Origin: Coenobita brevimanus
Lineage: Eukaryota; Arthropoda; Malacostraca; Decapoda; Coenobitidae
Length of the DNA stretch: 64,000 nt
Assembly: GCA_032717465.1 (NCBI GenBank)
Contig: CM064664.1
Span: forward strand, 1,182,969-1,246,968
Reading direction: 5' to 3'
Shown: positions 47,172 through 59,552 of the stretch, in pieces
How positions within the stretch are numbered: the stretch's first letter is position 1
Layout of the letters: the number at the start of each line of letters is the position of its first letter
The notes under the pieces: model-generated
What the model was told of the DNA's origin: nothing
Seen by the model: the letters and a program-made list of their open reading frames with translations, nothing else
Database searches by the model: none
Position numbers and translations under genes: made by a program

Positions 47172-48428
47172 CTAAAAGCATCCTCCATTCATAAAATATT
47201 TATAACAACTGAATTTAAATTGAAGTGGATTAAATGTTTGTGCGAAGCAACTCCCAGGAAGTGAATTCCAGAGAGTAGTAGTTCTGGGGATAAATGAATT
47301 TTGATAAGCAGAGGTTCTGCATTGCGGGGGAGAGAGTGTGACTTCATGGGTGGTCCCAGCTGCCCGAGTATCTCGGGAGAAAATGTGAAGGGGAGGCACA
47401 ACTGAAGCCAGTTCGTTTAAGCACTTACGGTAAAAATATCGATAAAATAATGCTAAAGAAGCAACATCTCTACGTACTGATAATGGACGAAGGTCCTGCG
47501 TAATGGCAGGATTATTGATTAATTTAATGGCTTTATACTAAATTTTGTCCACATGCCTCAAGCCAACTGCTCCACATCCACTCCACAGTGGTGAACAGTA
47601 TTCGAAATGAGAATACACATGACTTTTGTATATTGTGGCCATATGCTCGTTAGCGAAGAACTTACGAACTCTGTACATAAGACCCAATTTTTTAAAAGCA
47701 TTTTTAGCAAGGGATTTAACATAAGCTGTCCAGCTTAGGTTGGGGTTTAGAGTAACACCTAGGATATCAATTGTAGTGGATATGGGAATACTGACATCAT
47801 TTAAAATTATGTGAGAGTCTGAGGGATTCTTTGTGTTGGAGATATTAATGTATTTAGTTTTCTGAGCATTAAATGAGACCAGATTTGTTTGTCCCCATTG
47901 ACTAATTTTAGAAAGATCATGATTCAGAGAAATTGATGTGTTTATTTGAGAATTAATAATATAAAATTGTATAAAGGAGGTACTAAATGTGAAAGAACTA
48001 TGAAGGGTCAAGTCATCAGCATAAGAGTGCATTGGGTTGTGAGTGACACATAGGAGGTCATTTATATGAATGAGAAAGAGGGTTGGCGCCAAAACTGATC
48101 CCTGAGGTACACCGGCATTTGTGGAATGAAACTGAGATTAAATTCCATCTACCATGACCCCTATTTTTTCTGATATGAAGGTAAGAAGAAATTAGAGGAA
48201 CTAAGGCCATTGTGTGACATTTTAGACAATAAGGCCCAGTGCCATACTCTGTCAAAAGCTTTTGAAATATCTAGTGCTATTGTGTGTGGTTCACCGTGTT
48301 GGTCTATTGTTTTGTTAATCTGATGGGAAAGAAGGCAAAGAATGTCTACAGTTGAACGTTCTTGTTTAAATCCATACTGCCAATCATTGATTAATTTATT
48401 GATTTCTAGATGCTTGACTATGTGTTTG
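47172..48428 (-). pseudogene. LINE-A copy 2: catalytic RT part and C-terminus
   Basis: Reading down from the MITE: KHLEINKLINDWQYGFKQER, LDISKAFDRVWHWALLSKM, then after a frame change MAPTLFLIHINDLLCVTHNP, MHSYADDLTLHSS (catalytic YADD, about 48025-48010), WGQTNLVSFNAQKTKYINIS, DILGVTLNPNLSWTAYVKS and HFEYCSPLWSGCGAVGLRHV. A further frame gives TTLWNSLPGSCFAQTFNP and ends YFMNGGCF at 47172. The core 184-codon piece has no stop, so decay is moderate. Confidence 0.88.
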
Positions 48429-49177
48429 TTAACCCGAGATGTCCCGTCGACGTATGAGTACGTTGCAACATTTTGCATTTGCCAGTCCCGATGACGTACT
48501 GGTACGTCGTGCAATTGCAAGGTCCCTAATTTGCACAATTTTCAATTTTCGTGCGTGATTTTTTGTACGTATACACGGGACTCCTTCCTCTATTCCTCTA
48601 CGAGATGCCAAGCAGTTACAATGCCTTGCACCGCATAACCTCCCACCCCATTGTCTAGGTAATTCACCTGTTACCAGTGACCTGGCCAATAAAGACATTC
48701 AGGGCCAGAGTGATTCCCCAATCGATGACAATGTGGAGGACAAAGTTTACATAGCATTAGAGGAAGAAACAGTCAGAAATGATGATCAGGTAATGTGGCA
48801 AAAGGTTAGGAATGGTGATGTTAGTGAGTGAAACAATGCTTATAATGCCTATATTACTGTTTGAAAACCAATATACTCTCATACTACATATAAATTCGTA
48901 CCAAATAAATAAATAAATACCGTTTATGAGTGGTGTGGAATAGTTATCCTCCAAGAGAACTCGTTTTCTTTGCAGCCAGCCTGATAGAAAACCCTGTGAG
49001 GTAAGGAGGTACTCCTACCTGTATCGAGTATTTTAAACCTCACGTGAGCGATTTCTCTATGAATTTTCGATGTTTTTCGCCAAAAGCAGAGGTTTTAGCC
49101 AAAAAAAAAATTTTTCAAAAATGCTCAGGCCTGGAGGGTGTCAGAGGTGTGAAAGTGCTCAGGACGTGACGGGTTAA
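48429..49177 (+). mobile_element. piggyBac-derived MITE 2 with TTAA on both sides
   Basis: 741 bp between TTAA at 48429-48432 and 49174-49177. The right end, AGGACGTGACGGG, is the piggyBac 3' terminus, so this copy is inverted relative to MITE 1. Its plus strand keeps the N-terminal remnant SDSPIDDNVEDKVYIALEEE (about 48705-48765). Removing the insert with one TTAA rejoins LINE-A RT sequence reading FETLINKHIVKHLE, parallel to FEISVKKHIVKHLE in copy 1 at about 1750-1790, which itself has GTTAAAAA at that point. Confidence 0.92.
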
Positions 49178-50345
49178 TCAGTGTCTCAAAAACTTTACTG
49201 AGAACGGAAGTTATTGCAATTGGCCTATAGATAGATGGATCAGAAGTTGTCCCCTTTTTAGGAACATTATGGATATTTGCTTCTTTTCAGGAGGCTGGAA
49301 AACTTGAGGTACAGATGCATAAGTGGAAATATTTAGCCAATACAGGAGCCAACGCTGAGGAGCAATTTTTAAGAACTATTGAAGGAATTTCATCTGGACC
49401 AGTAGATTTGTCTGCTGATTCTGCAATACAGCTTGTACATATCTGGTTTGAATCATGAAAGGCGGTATTTGAGGGGAATCAAAATCAAGTACAGGAATAT
49501 TGTGATTTTCAGTATTTAGAGTTCAGTTTGTTGAAAAAAATGTCAACAAGAAGGTTGGCTTTTCCACGTGGGTCACTTTCTAGATTTCCACTGAGAGACT
49601 GTAACGGTGAAATGGAAGTTAGTTTTGAATAAATTAAGGGTTGACCAGAATATTTTGTTATCATTTAGATTGTTTAGTAGTTTATTAGCATGTTTATGTA
49701 GAAAGTTTGATTTAGAACGATTAATGATAGTTTTGGCATGGTTCCTGATATTTCTATAATAGTTAAAGTCTTCTTTGGTTTTGGTCCTTGTTTAAGTGTT
49801 ATAGGCTATTGTTTTATTTTCTGTTACTGGTCAAACCATTTAGGAGAATTACATCTTTTTCTGTAACTATGATGGGGAATGAATGTTTCCATGCCGATCT
49901 TAATGAAGTCCTGTATGTGGCCTGATGCGGAATTTGCATCTTGGGAGAAAAAGGAGGTCTAAGGAACATCCATGAAAAAAAAAAATTGGAGTCCCTCCCA
50001 GTCTGCCCTGTTGTAGTGCCATTTAGTCACCATGACAGGTTCAGAGCAGGAGGGTGTGGTAGGTGTTAAACTGGTGGCTTGAATAAGACAATGCTCCAAG
50101 GATCCGAGGGGGGACTTCACTTCCACATTATAATTATATGAATTGGTTGTTAGAAGCAAGTCCAATATGTGAGTATTAAAATTTTTGTTCTTTCTGCTGC
50201 CAATTTGTAACTGAATTATTATTTATACTAATTGTAACTAACAACTGGGTAAAGCTAAATTGTGTAAATAACCACACATACAATAGTGACTATATGGAAC
50301 ATTAATCCAACTAATATTAGGTAGAAGGAGGAACGGGACTTTCGG
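49178..50345 (-). pseudogene. LINE-A copy 2: endonuclease tail and RT start
   Basis: Reading down: LDLLLTTNSYNYNVEVKSPL and GSLEHCLIQATSLTP (end of the endonuclease; the catalytic DH is changed to EH), WHYNRADWEGLQ, MDVP, then poorly framed linker and PFS-type RT start (PKKGTTSDPSIYRPIAITSV near 49240-49180, frames mixed). Numerous stops. The 5' half of the endonuclease is unrecognisable. Confidence 0.75.
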
Positions 50346-50363
50346 GGACTGTAGTGTATGTAA

Positions 50364-50505
50364 CTCGCCCCATCCCGACGTTTTCTGGGCAGTGGTACGC
50401 CCCATCCCGACGTTTTCTGGGCAGTGGTATGCCCCATCCCGACGTTTTCTGGGCAGTGGTACACCCCATCCCGACGTTTTCTGGGCAGTGGTACGCCCCA
50501 GTCCT
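50364..50505. repeat. 32-bp tandem array derived from a transposon terminus
   Basis: Four full units and one partial unit of CGCCCCATCCCGACGTTTTC followed by TGGGCAGTGGTA; units differ by one or two bases. The CCC..CCCG start equals the MITE terminal sequence, so the terminal inverted repeat itself is amplified. Confidence 0.95.
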
Positions 50506-51157
50506 GACATTTTTGGACCTTTTTTTTTTCTGGCTCAAACGTCCACTTTTGGTGAGAAACATCGAAAATTCTTAGAGAAATCGCTCACCTGAGGTTTAAA
50601 ATACTCGATCTAGGTATGAGTACCTCCTTACCTGACTGGGTTTTCTAACAGGCTGGCACCAAAGAAGACGAGTTCTATGGGAGGGTAACTATTTTATCCA
50701 CTCATAAACAGTATTTATTTATTTACTTGGTATGAATTTATATGTAGTACAAGAGTATATTGGTTTTCAAACAGTAATATAGGCATTATAAGCATTGTTT
50801 CACTCACTAACTCATCACCATTCATGACCTTTTTTTCCCACATTACCTGATCATCATTTCTGACTGTTTCTTCCTCTAATGCTATGTAAACTTTGTCCTC
50901 CACATTGTCATCGATTGGGGAATCACTCTGGCCCTGAATGTCTTTATTGGCCAGGTCACTGGTAACAGGTGAATTGCCGAGACAATGGCGTGCAGGGGGG
51001 GGGGAGAGGTTATGCGGTGTAAGGCATTGTCCCTGCTTGGCATCTTGTAGAGGAATAGAGGAAGGTGTCCCGTGTATACGTGTCAAAAATCACTCGCGAA
51101 ATCACTCGCAAAAATTGAAAATTGTGCAAATTAGGGACCTTGCAATGTTGCCACGTT

Positions 51158-51219
51158 AATTCACGTCTCCGGGATATGAGAGCACATCATGTGAGGACGT
51201 GAATTCACGTCTCCGGGAT
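51158..51219. repeat. Duplicated terminus of MITE 3 (right side)
   Basis: The phrase TTCACGTCTCCGGGAT occurs at about 51160 and again at about 51203, 42-43 bp apart. Confidence 0.85.
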
Positions 51220-51231
51220 GCGGCGGGTTAA

Positions 51232-52604
51232 GTCCGTGCCAAATTAATATTAGTGCTCATCAGTATCATCCTCTTCCAATTTGTCTTTTATGGGGGGGGG
51301 GTAAATCCTAATCTTTTCTTATTATAACCGATAGAGTATATTGCAGAAATTATCCTAGTCTGTCATGCACTTTACAACGCTGACATATTTTACGAGTACG
51401 CCAACCCTTGATATCTCATGACAGTTTTGTTCAGTGACGGACCGGCCCAGGAGTCAGTCTAACAGAGTCATTGTCACTGAGAGACTGGTCAGAAATTAGT
51501 CCTCCTACAGTAGAGCCTTCAGGATGGTTACAGGTACTGTACCTTCCTAGTATCCCCCAAGATGATGAACATGGATTATTGTTATATTCATAAAGATATG
51601 TTTATGCCAAGAGGCCAGAGTGTCTGACAATAAACAGCTTGGCTGTTTTCGTCTCAAAGAACCCGAGGAACGTAATGCCAAATTCTCCACCATCTGAGCA
51701 TATAAGTAATCAATGCAATGACATGGAAAGCATGTTCTGATACTGAATAAGATAGGTATGTACTTTTATTCAATTAGACAATATAATATTATTATACCGA
51801 TAATAAGAGGCCAGTTTAAGCAGTTACTAGGACAGGGTACTAATGAGTTACTTGAGACTTTTTTCATCTACTGGTATACAAGTTCACATTCTGAAGATGA
51901 TGAGCAATCCGTACGTTGAAAGTGAACTCATTCACGTTGTTTTCAAAGTGGATGGGTTCAATATCACGGCAATCACCCCTTCATGATGAAGTGTCTCCCT
52001 AGTTGAATGAAGTAGGTTGTGGGTTGCCAGAGTAGCTAATTCAGCGGAGTGAGTAGTTTAAGAGATATGCAGTGGTATCCTGCTGCCAAACAAAGAAGGT
52101 AATCCGCACTAATGTATGTTATTCAAAAATGCTAAATAATTACATTGTGATATACTGCAGATTTTTTTTTAACCGACTGACAAGAATTCCTCATGCCGTG
52201 AAGGAGTCAGAAACATCCTCTGTGAAACTCCTTCCATAAAATATGTAATTAAAAAAAATAATAATAATCGTCAAATGAGATGAAGACTGATATGATGAAG
52301 GTAAAGGGATTTACAACTCAGGATCGTAAACGTAGACAGAATATTTGTTATTTATGCAAACTTTTGCCTTATTTTTAAAAGCACAATCGCTGCGGTTTCT
52401 TGATACTCCTGAAGAGTTTTTAATGTCTTGCATTCCAGGTTTCGCCGCCAGTTTAGTCCTGTCACGCTTTTCTTTAACCACAAATTAAGACTGACTGGCA
52501 ACTGATCGAGGCACGAGACTCCAAGAGATGTCCCGCGATTTTCGTAGTAGAGTATTTTTTGAGCCCCACAATGATTATTTGGCGATTCCAAGAGTACTGG
52601 CTTC
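51232..52604. other. Unassigned intergenic DNA
   Basis: No gene or element identified. A G run lies near 51291-51301. A minus-strand frame of 97 codons at 52645-52352 follows the transposase fragment but matches no family I know; it might be its eroded continuation. Confidence 0.45.
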
Positions 52605-52916
52605 TCAAGCATGGAAAGGAAGAGGATATCCATCCCAAGAGACAATGTTTAATTTTGCACAAAAAACTGTGGGCAAGGAAATGAAATGACGTTGCTGGGA
52701 TGGTGCATCATCTCCTGTCACTATGCTCGTCCTCCAGGATGTGGTTCCGAGCTGACGTATTCTCTGACATGCTTTGGCATCCACGTTTCTCTCCTGCTGC
52801 CAGCGCTGAATCCATCTGTAAATCGAGGAGACACTTGCACCAGTCTCCAGAGCAATGTCCTTCACCAATGCGCCTTCCAGCCACATCCTCACTATATGCA
52901 AACGATCTGCCATCAC
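52605..52916 (-). pseudogene. Tc1/mariner-like transposase N-terminus (helix-turn-helix), fragment
   Basis: The minus strand reads LHIVRMWLEGALVKDIALET, then GASVSSIYRWIQRWQQERNV and DAKACQRIRQL. This is the paired-type helix-turn-helix that lets Tc1/mariner transposases bind their ends (pattern ..LW.EG.S...IA...G.S.STVYRWI.RW). The following GRPR-type linker is changed (RQLGTTSWRT) and the DDE catalytic domain is not recognisable. It could instead be a helix-turn-helix from a related IS630-type element. Inactive fragment. Confidence 0.6.
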
Positions 52917-53098
52917 AGATGGGTAGAGGATTAGACGCTTACGAATTTACTTTACAGTGTCAGACAAAATACTTATGCATCGTTATTTATGTGCTAAGGT
53001 CTGATACAAAAATTAAATCAAAATAAACCACCGTTAATTTCTTGTACGAACTTGTGATGTTCGAGTAACAGCGATGCATATTTGCTCTTTCTCACACA

Positions 53099-53142
<44 letters not shown>

Positions 53143-53154
53143 GACTTACGTACT
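52917..53154. other. Spacer with a (CA)n microsatellite
   Basis: CA dinucleotides at about 53098-53140; otherwise nothing recognised. Confidence 0.8.
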
Positions 53155-55582
53155 TTTTATTTAATGAAAGAAAGAATGAACCAAAGGCCAGGAGGCTGCA
53201 AACAGTTCCTTCCAAGAAAAATAAAAAAAAACATTACAAAAGAGAGCCAGATTCAACAGCCATTCATTTCGAGATGCCTGGACAAGCTGCGTTTGAAAGA
53301 CTGGAGATCACAGGAAGTAGGAAACACAGACAGAGGGATCATTTCCAGAGTTGACCTGTTGCATAAATGGAGGACTGGGAGTAAGTCTTGTATTAGAGAG
53401 TTGGACAGAAAAAAGATGAGAGATTGTTGCCAGACGGGTGCTACGCACCTGTCGTAGAGGTGCAGGGATGCAAGCACAGAGTTCAGAGGAGCAGTGACCA
53501 TTGAAGTAGTGACAGAAAAGAGATAAAGATACAACATTGCGGCAATGAGAGAGATTGAAGGAAGACAGTAAGAGGAGGAGAGTTGATGAGATGAAAAGCC
53601 TTTGACTCCACCCTACTGAGAAGAGCTGTATGTGGGGAGCCTCCCCACACATGAGACTTGTACTCCAAACAGGGCCGAATAAAACTCCTGTATGAAGTCA
53701 AGAACTGTGCGGGGGTAAAGAAGGTATGGAGTCGGCTTAGAACAAGCAATCTCTTGGAAGCAGATGTTACAAGAGATGGAATATAATTTTTCCAAGATAA
53801 GTCCTGAGTCAATGAAACCCCAAGCATGTTCAAGGATGATGCAGGACGGAGCTGGATAGTATTAATCATTAGAGAGTACTCCTATGGAAGATTGTGTCAG
53901 GTTGATAGGTGTAAAAACTGAGTTTTTGATGGATTAAAAACAACAAGATTATTTTTACCCCAGTCAGAGATATGAGCCAAGTCAGACATTAGGTGTGTCA
54001 TAGCCTCATCCCTTGTCAATTGAAGTAACTGCTGAGATGGACGTTGCGGGAACCGAATGGAAAGGTGAATGGTGGAATCGTCAGCATACGAGTGGATAGG
54101 GTTAGATCTGCAGCTTGGAAGATCATTGATGAATAAAAGGAGAGTTGGTGATAGGACAGAGCCCTGAGGAACACCACTGTTGACAGATCTAGTAGAAGAT
54201 CGATGGCCGTCTACAACAGCAGCTGTAGAACGACCAGAATGGTAGCTATAGATGAAGGCACAGATAGAAGGATAGATACAGTGAGAGGGCAGTTTCGAAA
54301 TTAAAGATTTATACCAGACTCGATCGAAGGCCTTTGAGATGTCAAGAGCAATGGCAAAGCTTTCTCCAAAGTCCCGAAAGTAGGATGACGAAGAGTCTGA
54401 AAGGTAGGTGAGAAGATCACCAGTGGAGCATCCCTGATGGAACCCATACTGATGATCAGAAAGAAGGTTGTGATAGGAAAGATGCTTTAAAATTTTTCTA
54501 ATGAGAAATGACTCAAAAACTTTTGAGACTCATGATGTCAAAGCAATTGAACGATAGTCAGAGGGTTGGGAATGGTCATCCTTCTTTGGGACTGGCTGAA
54601 TGAGAGCAAACTTCCAGCAAGGAAAGGTACAAGTTGACAGACAAAAGCAAAAGAGTTTACCTAGAAAGGGTGTAAGGACAGAAACTCAGTTCTTGAGGAC
54701 AACAGAAGGGACTCCATCATGCCCATATGGCTTGTTAGCATTGAGGCCAGTGATGGCAGAAAATACATCAGCTGAAGAAATTTCAATGTCAGACATGAGG
54801 AAGTCTGAGGGGGAAAGTGATAGAGGAACAGCACCGGAATCATCTAAGGTGGAATTGGAGGAGAAAGTCTGAGGAGAAAGTCTGAGTGAAGAGATCTGCT
54901 TTATCAGTAGAAGAAATAGATACAGAGCCATCAGAATGGAAAAGAAGAGGGAAGGATGATGTGATAAAGTTGTTAGAAAGGTTTCTGGCAAGGTGCCAGA
55001 AGGAGCTGGAAGAATTTGAGTTGGAGAGTTGAGAGCACTTAGTATGGATGAAATTATTTTTAGCAGAACGAAGAACAGAAAGCACGATTCCGGGCAGAAA
55101 CATAATCAAGATGCGATTCAGGGGTGGGTTGGCTCTGGTACCTTTTATAGGCCCTCTCATTGTTGTGGACAGCAGTAGAACAAGCCTGATTAAACAAAGG
55201 CATTCTTGCATTAGTCAAAGGATATGAGAAAGGAATGGATGCTTCCATTCCCGAGAGAATATCCTCCGTAATGCGCAAGGCACACTCAGATGGCTCCCGG
55301 CCATGGAAGCAATAATCATTCCATGGAAAATAAAAAAAGTACTGCCTGAGCGCCTCCCAATCTGCAGCTCCAAAGTGCCACAATCGACGTTTCTTTGGAG
55401 GGTCCACAGGCCATACCGGAGCAATAGGGCAAGTTAAGGTAATAAGGTTGTGATCGGAGGAGCCCAACGGAGAGGAAAGATTAACAGTGTAAGCAGAAGG
55501 ATTAGTTATAAGGAAGAGGTCAAGTATGTTGGAGCTCTCTTCAAGGCCGTCAGAGATACTGGTAGGGTGCTGTACATAACTG
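53155..55582 (-). mobile_element. LINE-B copy 4 (minus strand), 5' truncated
   Basis: The 3' end near 53155 lies next to a poly-T/A-rich stretch, with the LINE-B 3' UTR inverted. The 5' end stops at about 55582 within the endonuclease (after a GTACAGCACCCTAC phrase), where LINE-E sequence starts. Length is about 2.4 kb. Confidence 0.9.
53253..55570 (-). pseudogene. LINE-B copy 4 endonuclease tail and reverse transcriptase
   Basis: Reading down from 55560: [39 protein letters not shown] (intact DH), [54 protein letters not shown], then ADLFTQTFSSDF, SADVFSAITGLNANKPYGHD and the RT with FDRVWYKSLIS near 54310, SGVPQGSVLSPTL near 54165 and YADDSTIHLS near 54085. The C-terminal part is INTIQLRPASSLNMLGVSLT to SRHLEMNGC at 53253. 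Frame breaks near 55060, 54880, 54660, 54550, 53880 and 53490. The tandem AGTCTGAGGAGAAAGTCTGA (about 54866-54886) is a small local duplication within it. Confidence 0.88.
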
Positions 55583-58500
55583 TCCTTCTGCTATAGAAGA
55601 CAATGCCTGCCATACTCACTAGTATAGTGTGTTTCTCATTGTATTTGGTGCCAACGTGTGGGACTGTGCAGACTAATGCTGGATCCACAAACTTTACCCC
55701 ACAGTCTGCATATTAAATCCTGGTTTGATGGAAGAACACTGTTTGGGTGTGCCTCCATTATCTACACTTTTCTCTGGCCAGTTTCCGAGCTTCTTCAAGA
55801 TGAATTGTTCCTTTGTTGCAGAGGGCTTGTCATTATTCTTTGTGCGAGGTATTGGTTTCAAGATCTTTTGGTATGATGTTGCCTTTCTTCAGAGTTGTCC
55901 TTATGTGATCTATATCTTTTTTTCTGTCCCCCTGGGTTGCGACATGGTGCAGGAGGTTGGCCATACAGAACCTGGCTTGGAAGTGGTGCTCTGGCATGTG
56001 GAACACGTGTCGGACCATCTAAAAAACTTTAGGACATCATGGGTTCTATGTTGGTTGACTTTGCCCACTAGAGGATTTGTTACTGAGGGACTTTATCACC
56101 CCATTTGAATCCTAGGATGCATTGTACGTACTGCATGTAAAATGACTCAAGCTGTTTGATATGAAGCTTGTTTGTAGTCTTAAATTCACCTCCGTATAAG
56201 GGAGTGGAGAGGCATGCAGATGTATACTGAAACATTTCTCTCCATTCTTATGCTGATATATTCAAAGACACTGGGTCTGAGACGTCCAGAAAAAGCCGAG
56301 ACGTGGTTGATTCGTTCAAGGACTTCTGTATCAATGTTATGTTTATATGTGAACACACATCCAAGGTAGGTAAAATTCTGCACCTGTTTTACCTTTTAGC
56401 TGTTTATCTGAAATCCATGAGGCTCTGCTAGGTTGTTTCTCTGATATATTTTTCTGTTTTATTGACATTCAGAATCCCATTGCATGATATATATTAGAAA
56501 TGATGGCAATGCCCTGTCGTAGGGCTTCAGCGGTATGTGTAATGATAACATAGCTCTCAGCTCTAGAAGAGAAGTCTTTGACTGTGACTGAAGACATCCA
56601 AGATTAAATAATAACCGTCTAGACGTAAATTGATTTTTATTAAATCAGCAGGATTCATTTGTTGGTGACTTAAAAGGGTGACTGCAGTGAGACAGATGTT
56701 GAAAATTACAGGAGTCAGAACACATCCTTGCTTTATTCCAATATCCACTGTGAAGGGTTCAGATTTGCTCCCACCTATGGGCACACGAACATTCATGTTG
56801 TCATGCAGACTATTCAGGATGGTAAAAAAAAAAAAATTCAACTCCAAATTTTGAAAGAGCATTCCATAAAAGTTCTCTGTTGTCAGGGTCAAATACTTTT
56901 GCAAGATTAGCACCAGTAAATGCAATATATATACAATTCACAGTTTTGTTCGTGGCATTTCTCTTGTATCTGTTCGGCAACAAAGATCATAAGATCATAT
57001 CACAGGAATTTTTTTCCCTACCAAATCCATATTGTGTTTCAAAAAGTGTTGACTCAGTCAGATGATTTTTCAGTCCGGATAAAAATTTTTGGCTAGTACT
57101 TTGCAAGCATTCACCTGGAGGGAAATAATTCTACTGTTGTCACAATTTGAGCCGTCCTATTTCTTCTTCTAGATGGTTACAGTATCAGACGTACGCCATT
57201 CAGATGGAATTTGTTCTTTATTCCAGATATTCAGAATGAGATTATCAAGGCACTGGTGGACTAACTGGCCACCCTTAATGATTAATTCAGATGGTATTCC
57301 ATCAGTGCCTGCATTTTTATTCTTTATAAATCAGATGGCCTGAACAGTTTCTGCAAGTGTAGGTTGGACATTGAGACATGCTGCTTGAGGAGCATTTGGG
57401 ATGTCATGAAGGATATTGTGCTCCCCTGGGTTTCTTCTGTTCACTAAGGTGTTGAAGCGTTGTGCCCATCTTTCTTTTACTGCTTCCTTGTCTTTCAGGC
57501 GCTCTCACTTGGGTGAACGTATAGTGTCTATGTTGTGTTTGGTTCAGACTTAGTTTTCATCGACTTGTAGAATCCAGGTTCATCATAAACATCAGTTAGT
57601 CTTTGAAGCCCTTTTGTTTCCTCAGCTCACCATTTGGTCTCATGTTAGGCAGCCTCCTCTGGGTTTCATTTGTAAGATCTTGGAATTCAGGTTTAAGGGT
57701 TAGGGAACTAGGATGAGCCAACCAGTTGTTATGTGCTCTATTCTTCATTGCAAAAAGGTAATGTATGTCGTCAGCATGATCATCAAACTAGTCATTATGG
57801 CAGTGGGTGAAGAAATATAGGTTCCTTCTGCAGTGCCGTGAAGCACTGTCTTAATGTTCGGCCATTCTGTGTTTAGGTTTGTTGTATTGTTGCCTTGGTC
57901 AAGTGGTGGGCATTGAGACAGCTTGTCTGAAATAGTACTGCAGAAGCTGTTACAGGTTGCTGCATCCTTTAAGATAGTAAAGTTTATATTCTTGGAGAAT
58001 GGTCTACGGTGCATTTCTGAGAGTATGACCAGTTGTGGTTTGGCAAGTATAATGTTATGGTCTACTGACCACCCAGCACCTCTCATGGATTGGGTTATAA
58101 GAACCTTTTGATCTCGTTGCCTGATACTGACATAATCAATTAGGTGCCAGTGTCTAGATTGTGGATGCATCCACGTGTCTTCTGCTTATTCTTAAGTTGA
58201 AAAATGGCGTTGGTGATGACCAGACTGTGTTATGAGCATAATGAAAGCAGTGTAAGACCATTGTTGTTCATGTTACCAACTCCGTGGAGGCCTATAATGG
58301 CTTGCCAGAGGTAACTCTCTTTTCCAGTTCTGGCACTGAACTCTTCAAGCAGGATGAGTTTGTCATTATGTGGTTTTGGGGAAATGGTAGCATCCAGAGA
58401 GTCGTTAAAGGAATCATTGCCAGTGTCTTCAGAGTCAAGCGTTGGAGCATAGGCACTGATGAGTGTTTTATACTGACATTAGAGAGAGGTTTGTGCCAGG

Positions 58501-59390
58501 ACATCAGCATCTCTGATATACCCAAAGGTGATTCTTGGATCTTCTATAGTAGGTTGTCTGAGTATCCTCTCCAGAAATAATTATACCCTCCTCCTCCTTC
58601 CGTTAGGTTGTTGTCTCTGGAGAGGTGAGTCTCAGGCACAGCAGCAGTGTCAGTTTATTATCGTTTTAGTTCATGGGCAATAAGGGAAATCCTACGGCGT
58701 GGTCCTGGGTCTTGGTTATAATCAAGCATGATCCGTATATTCCTGGTTGCAAGAGTCAGAGCGATTCTTTTCGTTCTTTGACCGTAGTGTAGAATGCCTT
58801 GACAAACGTGGTTATTTGCCCAGGTGTAGAGCAGCAAATATTTAGGTTTCCTTATCTAAACCCCTCCCCATCAGACTAACCAGCTGTGTGTCCGTTTCTT
58901 GCTGCCAAGTCACAATGGATACTGCTGAAGGCATGGCATGCTCCTGTGCCATTATGCCAGCGACTACTGGGCCAATGCAGCCAATGTGCAGGACTCGAGC
59001 TAACGACTTCCACCCTGCATGCTCTGTCACCATCACCGTATCCTGTCGCCACAGGGCATTTAGTTTTGATGACTGGGTTAAATGGGAGGTGAATAGAGAG
59101 GTATGCTTGTACAATGAAAGCATTTGGTGAGGTGGTGAGAGTGCGCAGTCCTACTGCCACGTTACTTGGCTCTTCTTAGTCTGTGACGGTGGCATGAAGA
59201 TTCACAGCTTCTATCTACTGGCCAGGGTTGCAGGAGTCTGCCGGAGCTCTGGTTCATGCCCTGTCTTCTGGAGGACATCACTCACGAATTTCACATTCGG
59301 GGTTTACTCGCGTAGCCTTAACGCATCCAAGGGTGGATGAGTACACTGTCTGACCCTCACTGATGGTCCCTTCAGCATGAGTAACCCTGT
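55583..59390 (-). pseudogene. LINE-E: endonuclease-RT with C-terminal zinc finger, heavily decayed
   Basis: Separate LINE family on the minus strand. Endonuclease pieces: TLATRNIRIMLDYNQDPG near 58720, GISEMLMSWHKPLS with SAYAPTL in a shifted frame near 58440, and WMHPQSRHWHLIDYVSIRQR with DHNIILAKPQLVI (58175-58030). RT pieces: NKNAGTDGIPSELII near 57300, LHDNMNVRVPIGGSKSEPFT and GIKQGCVLTPVIFN (56800-56690). The tail includes FTYLGCVFTYKHNIDTEVLE (56380-56320), LKQLESF.MQYVQCILGFKW (about 56150) and a frame-shifted C2H2-like CRLWGKVCGSSISLHSPTRW ending near 55635. The YADD catalytic box is not readable. The architecture is that of a widespread animal LINE with a terminal zinc finger; clade not assigned. 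Confidence 0.8.
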
Positions 59391-59498
59391 ACATCTGTTG
59401 AGGCTGGAGGGATCTCTCTCCTCCCGCCACCGATATGGCCCACCAGAATTATGGGGTATACATGCACCCCACAATGACAAGGTGTTTCCTGTGGGAGG

Positions 59499-59552
<54 letters not shown>

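Larger units (their letters stand above)
47090..50345 (-). mobile_element. LINE-A copy 2, split by a MITE
   Basis: Minus-strand LINE with the same RT as 1300-2990. The 3' end is near 47090-47110 (A-rich on the minus strand, after YFMNGGCF) and the 5' side fades at about 50345, near MITE 3. A 0.75-kb MITE at 48429-49177 interrupts the RT. Confidence 0.85.
50360..51231 (-). mobile_element. piggyBac-derived MITE 3 with expanded 3' end
   Basis: The right end GCGGCGGG plus TTAA is at 51228-51231; the left TTAA has become GTAA (50360-50363). It contains the same core as MITEs 1 and 2, including the minus-strand remnant GQSDSPIDDNVEDKVYIALE within a 123-codon frame (51086-50715). Next to each end a short tandem repeat has grown. 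Host sequence on the left is the 5' side of LINE-A copy 2; on the right it is unassigned. Confidence 0.88.

Noticed and set aside
50364..50505. CRISPR-like direct repeats (32 bp)
   Set aside because: Units are contiguous with no spacers, and the sequence is a transposon terminus.
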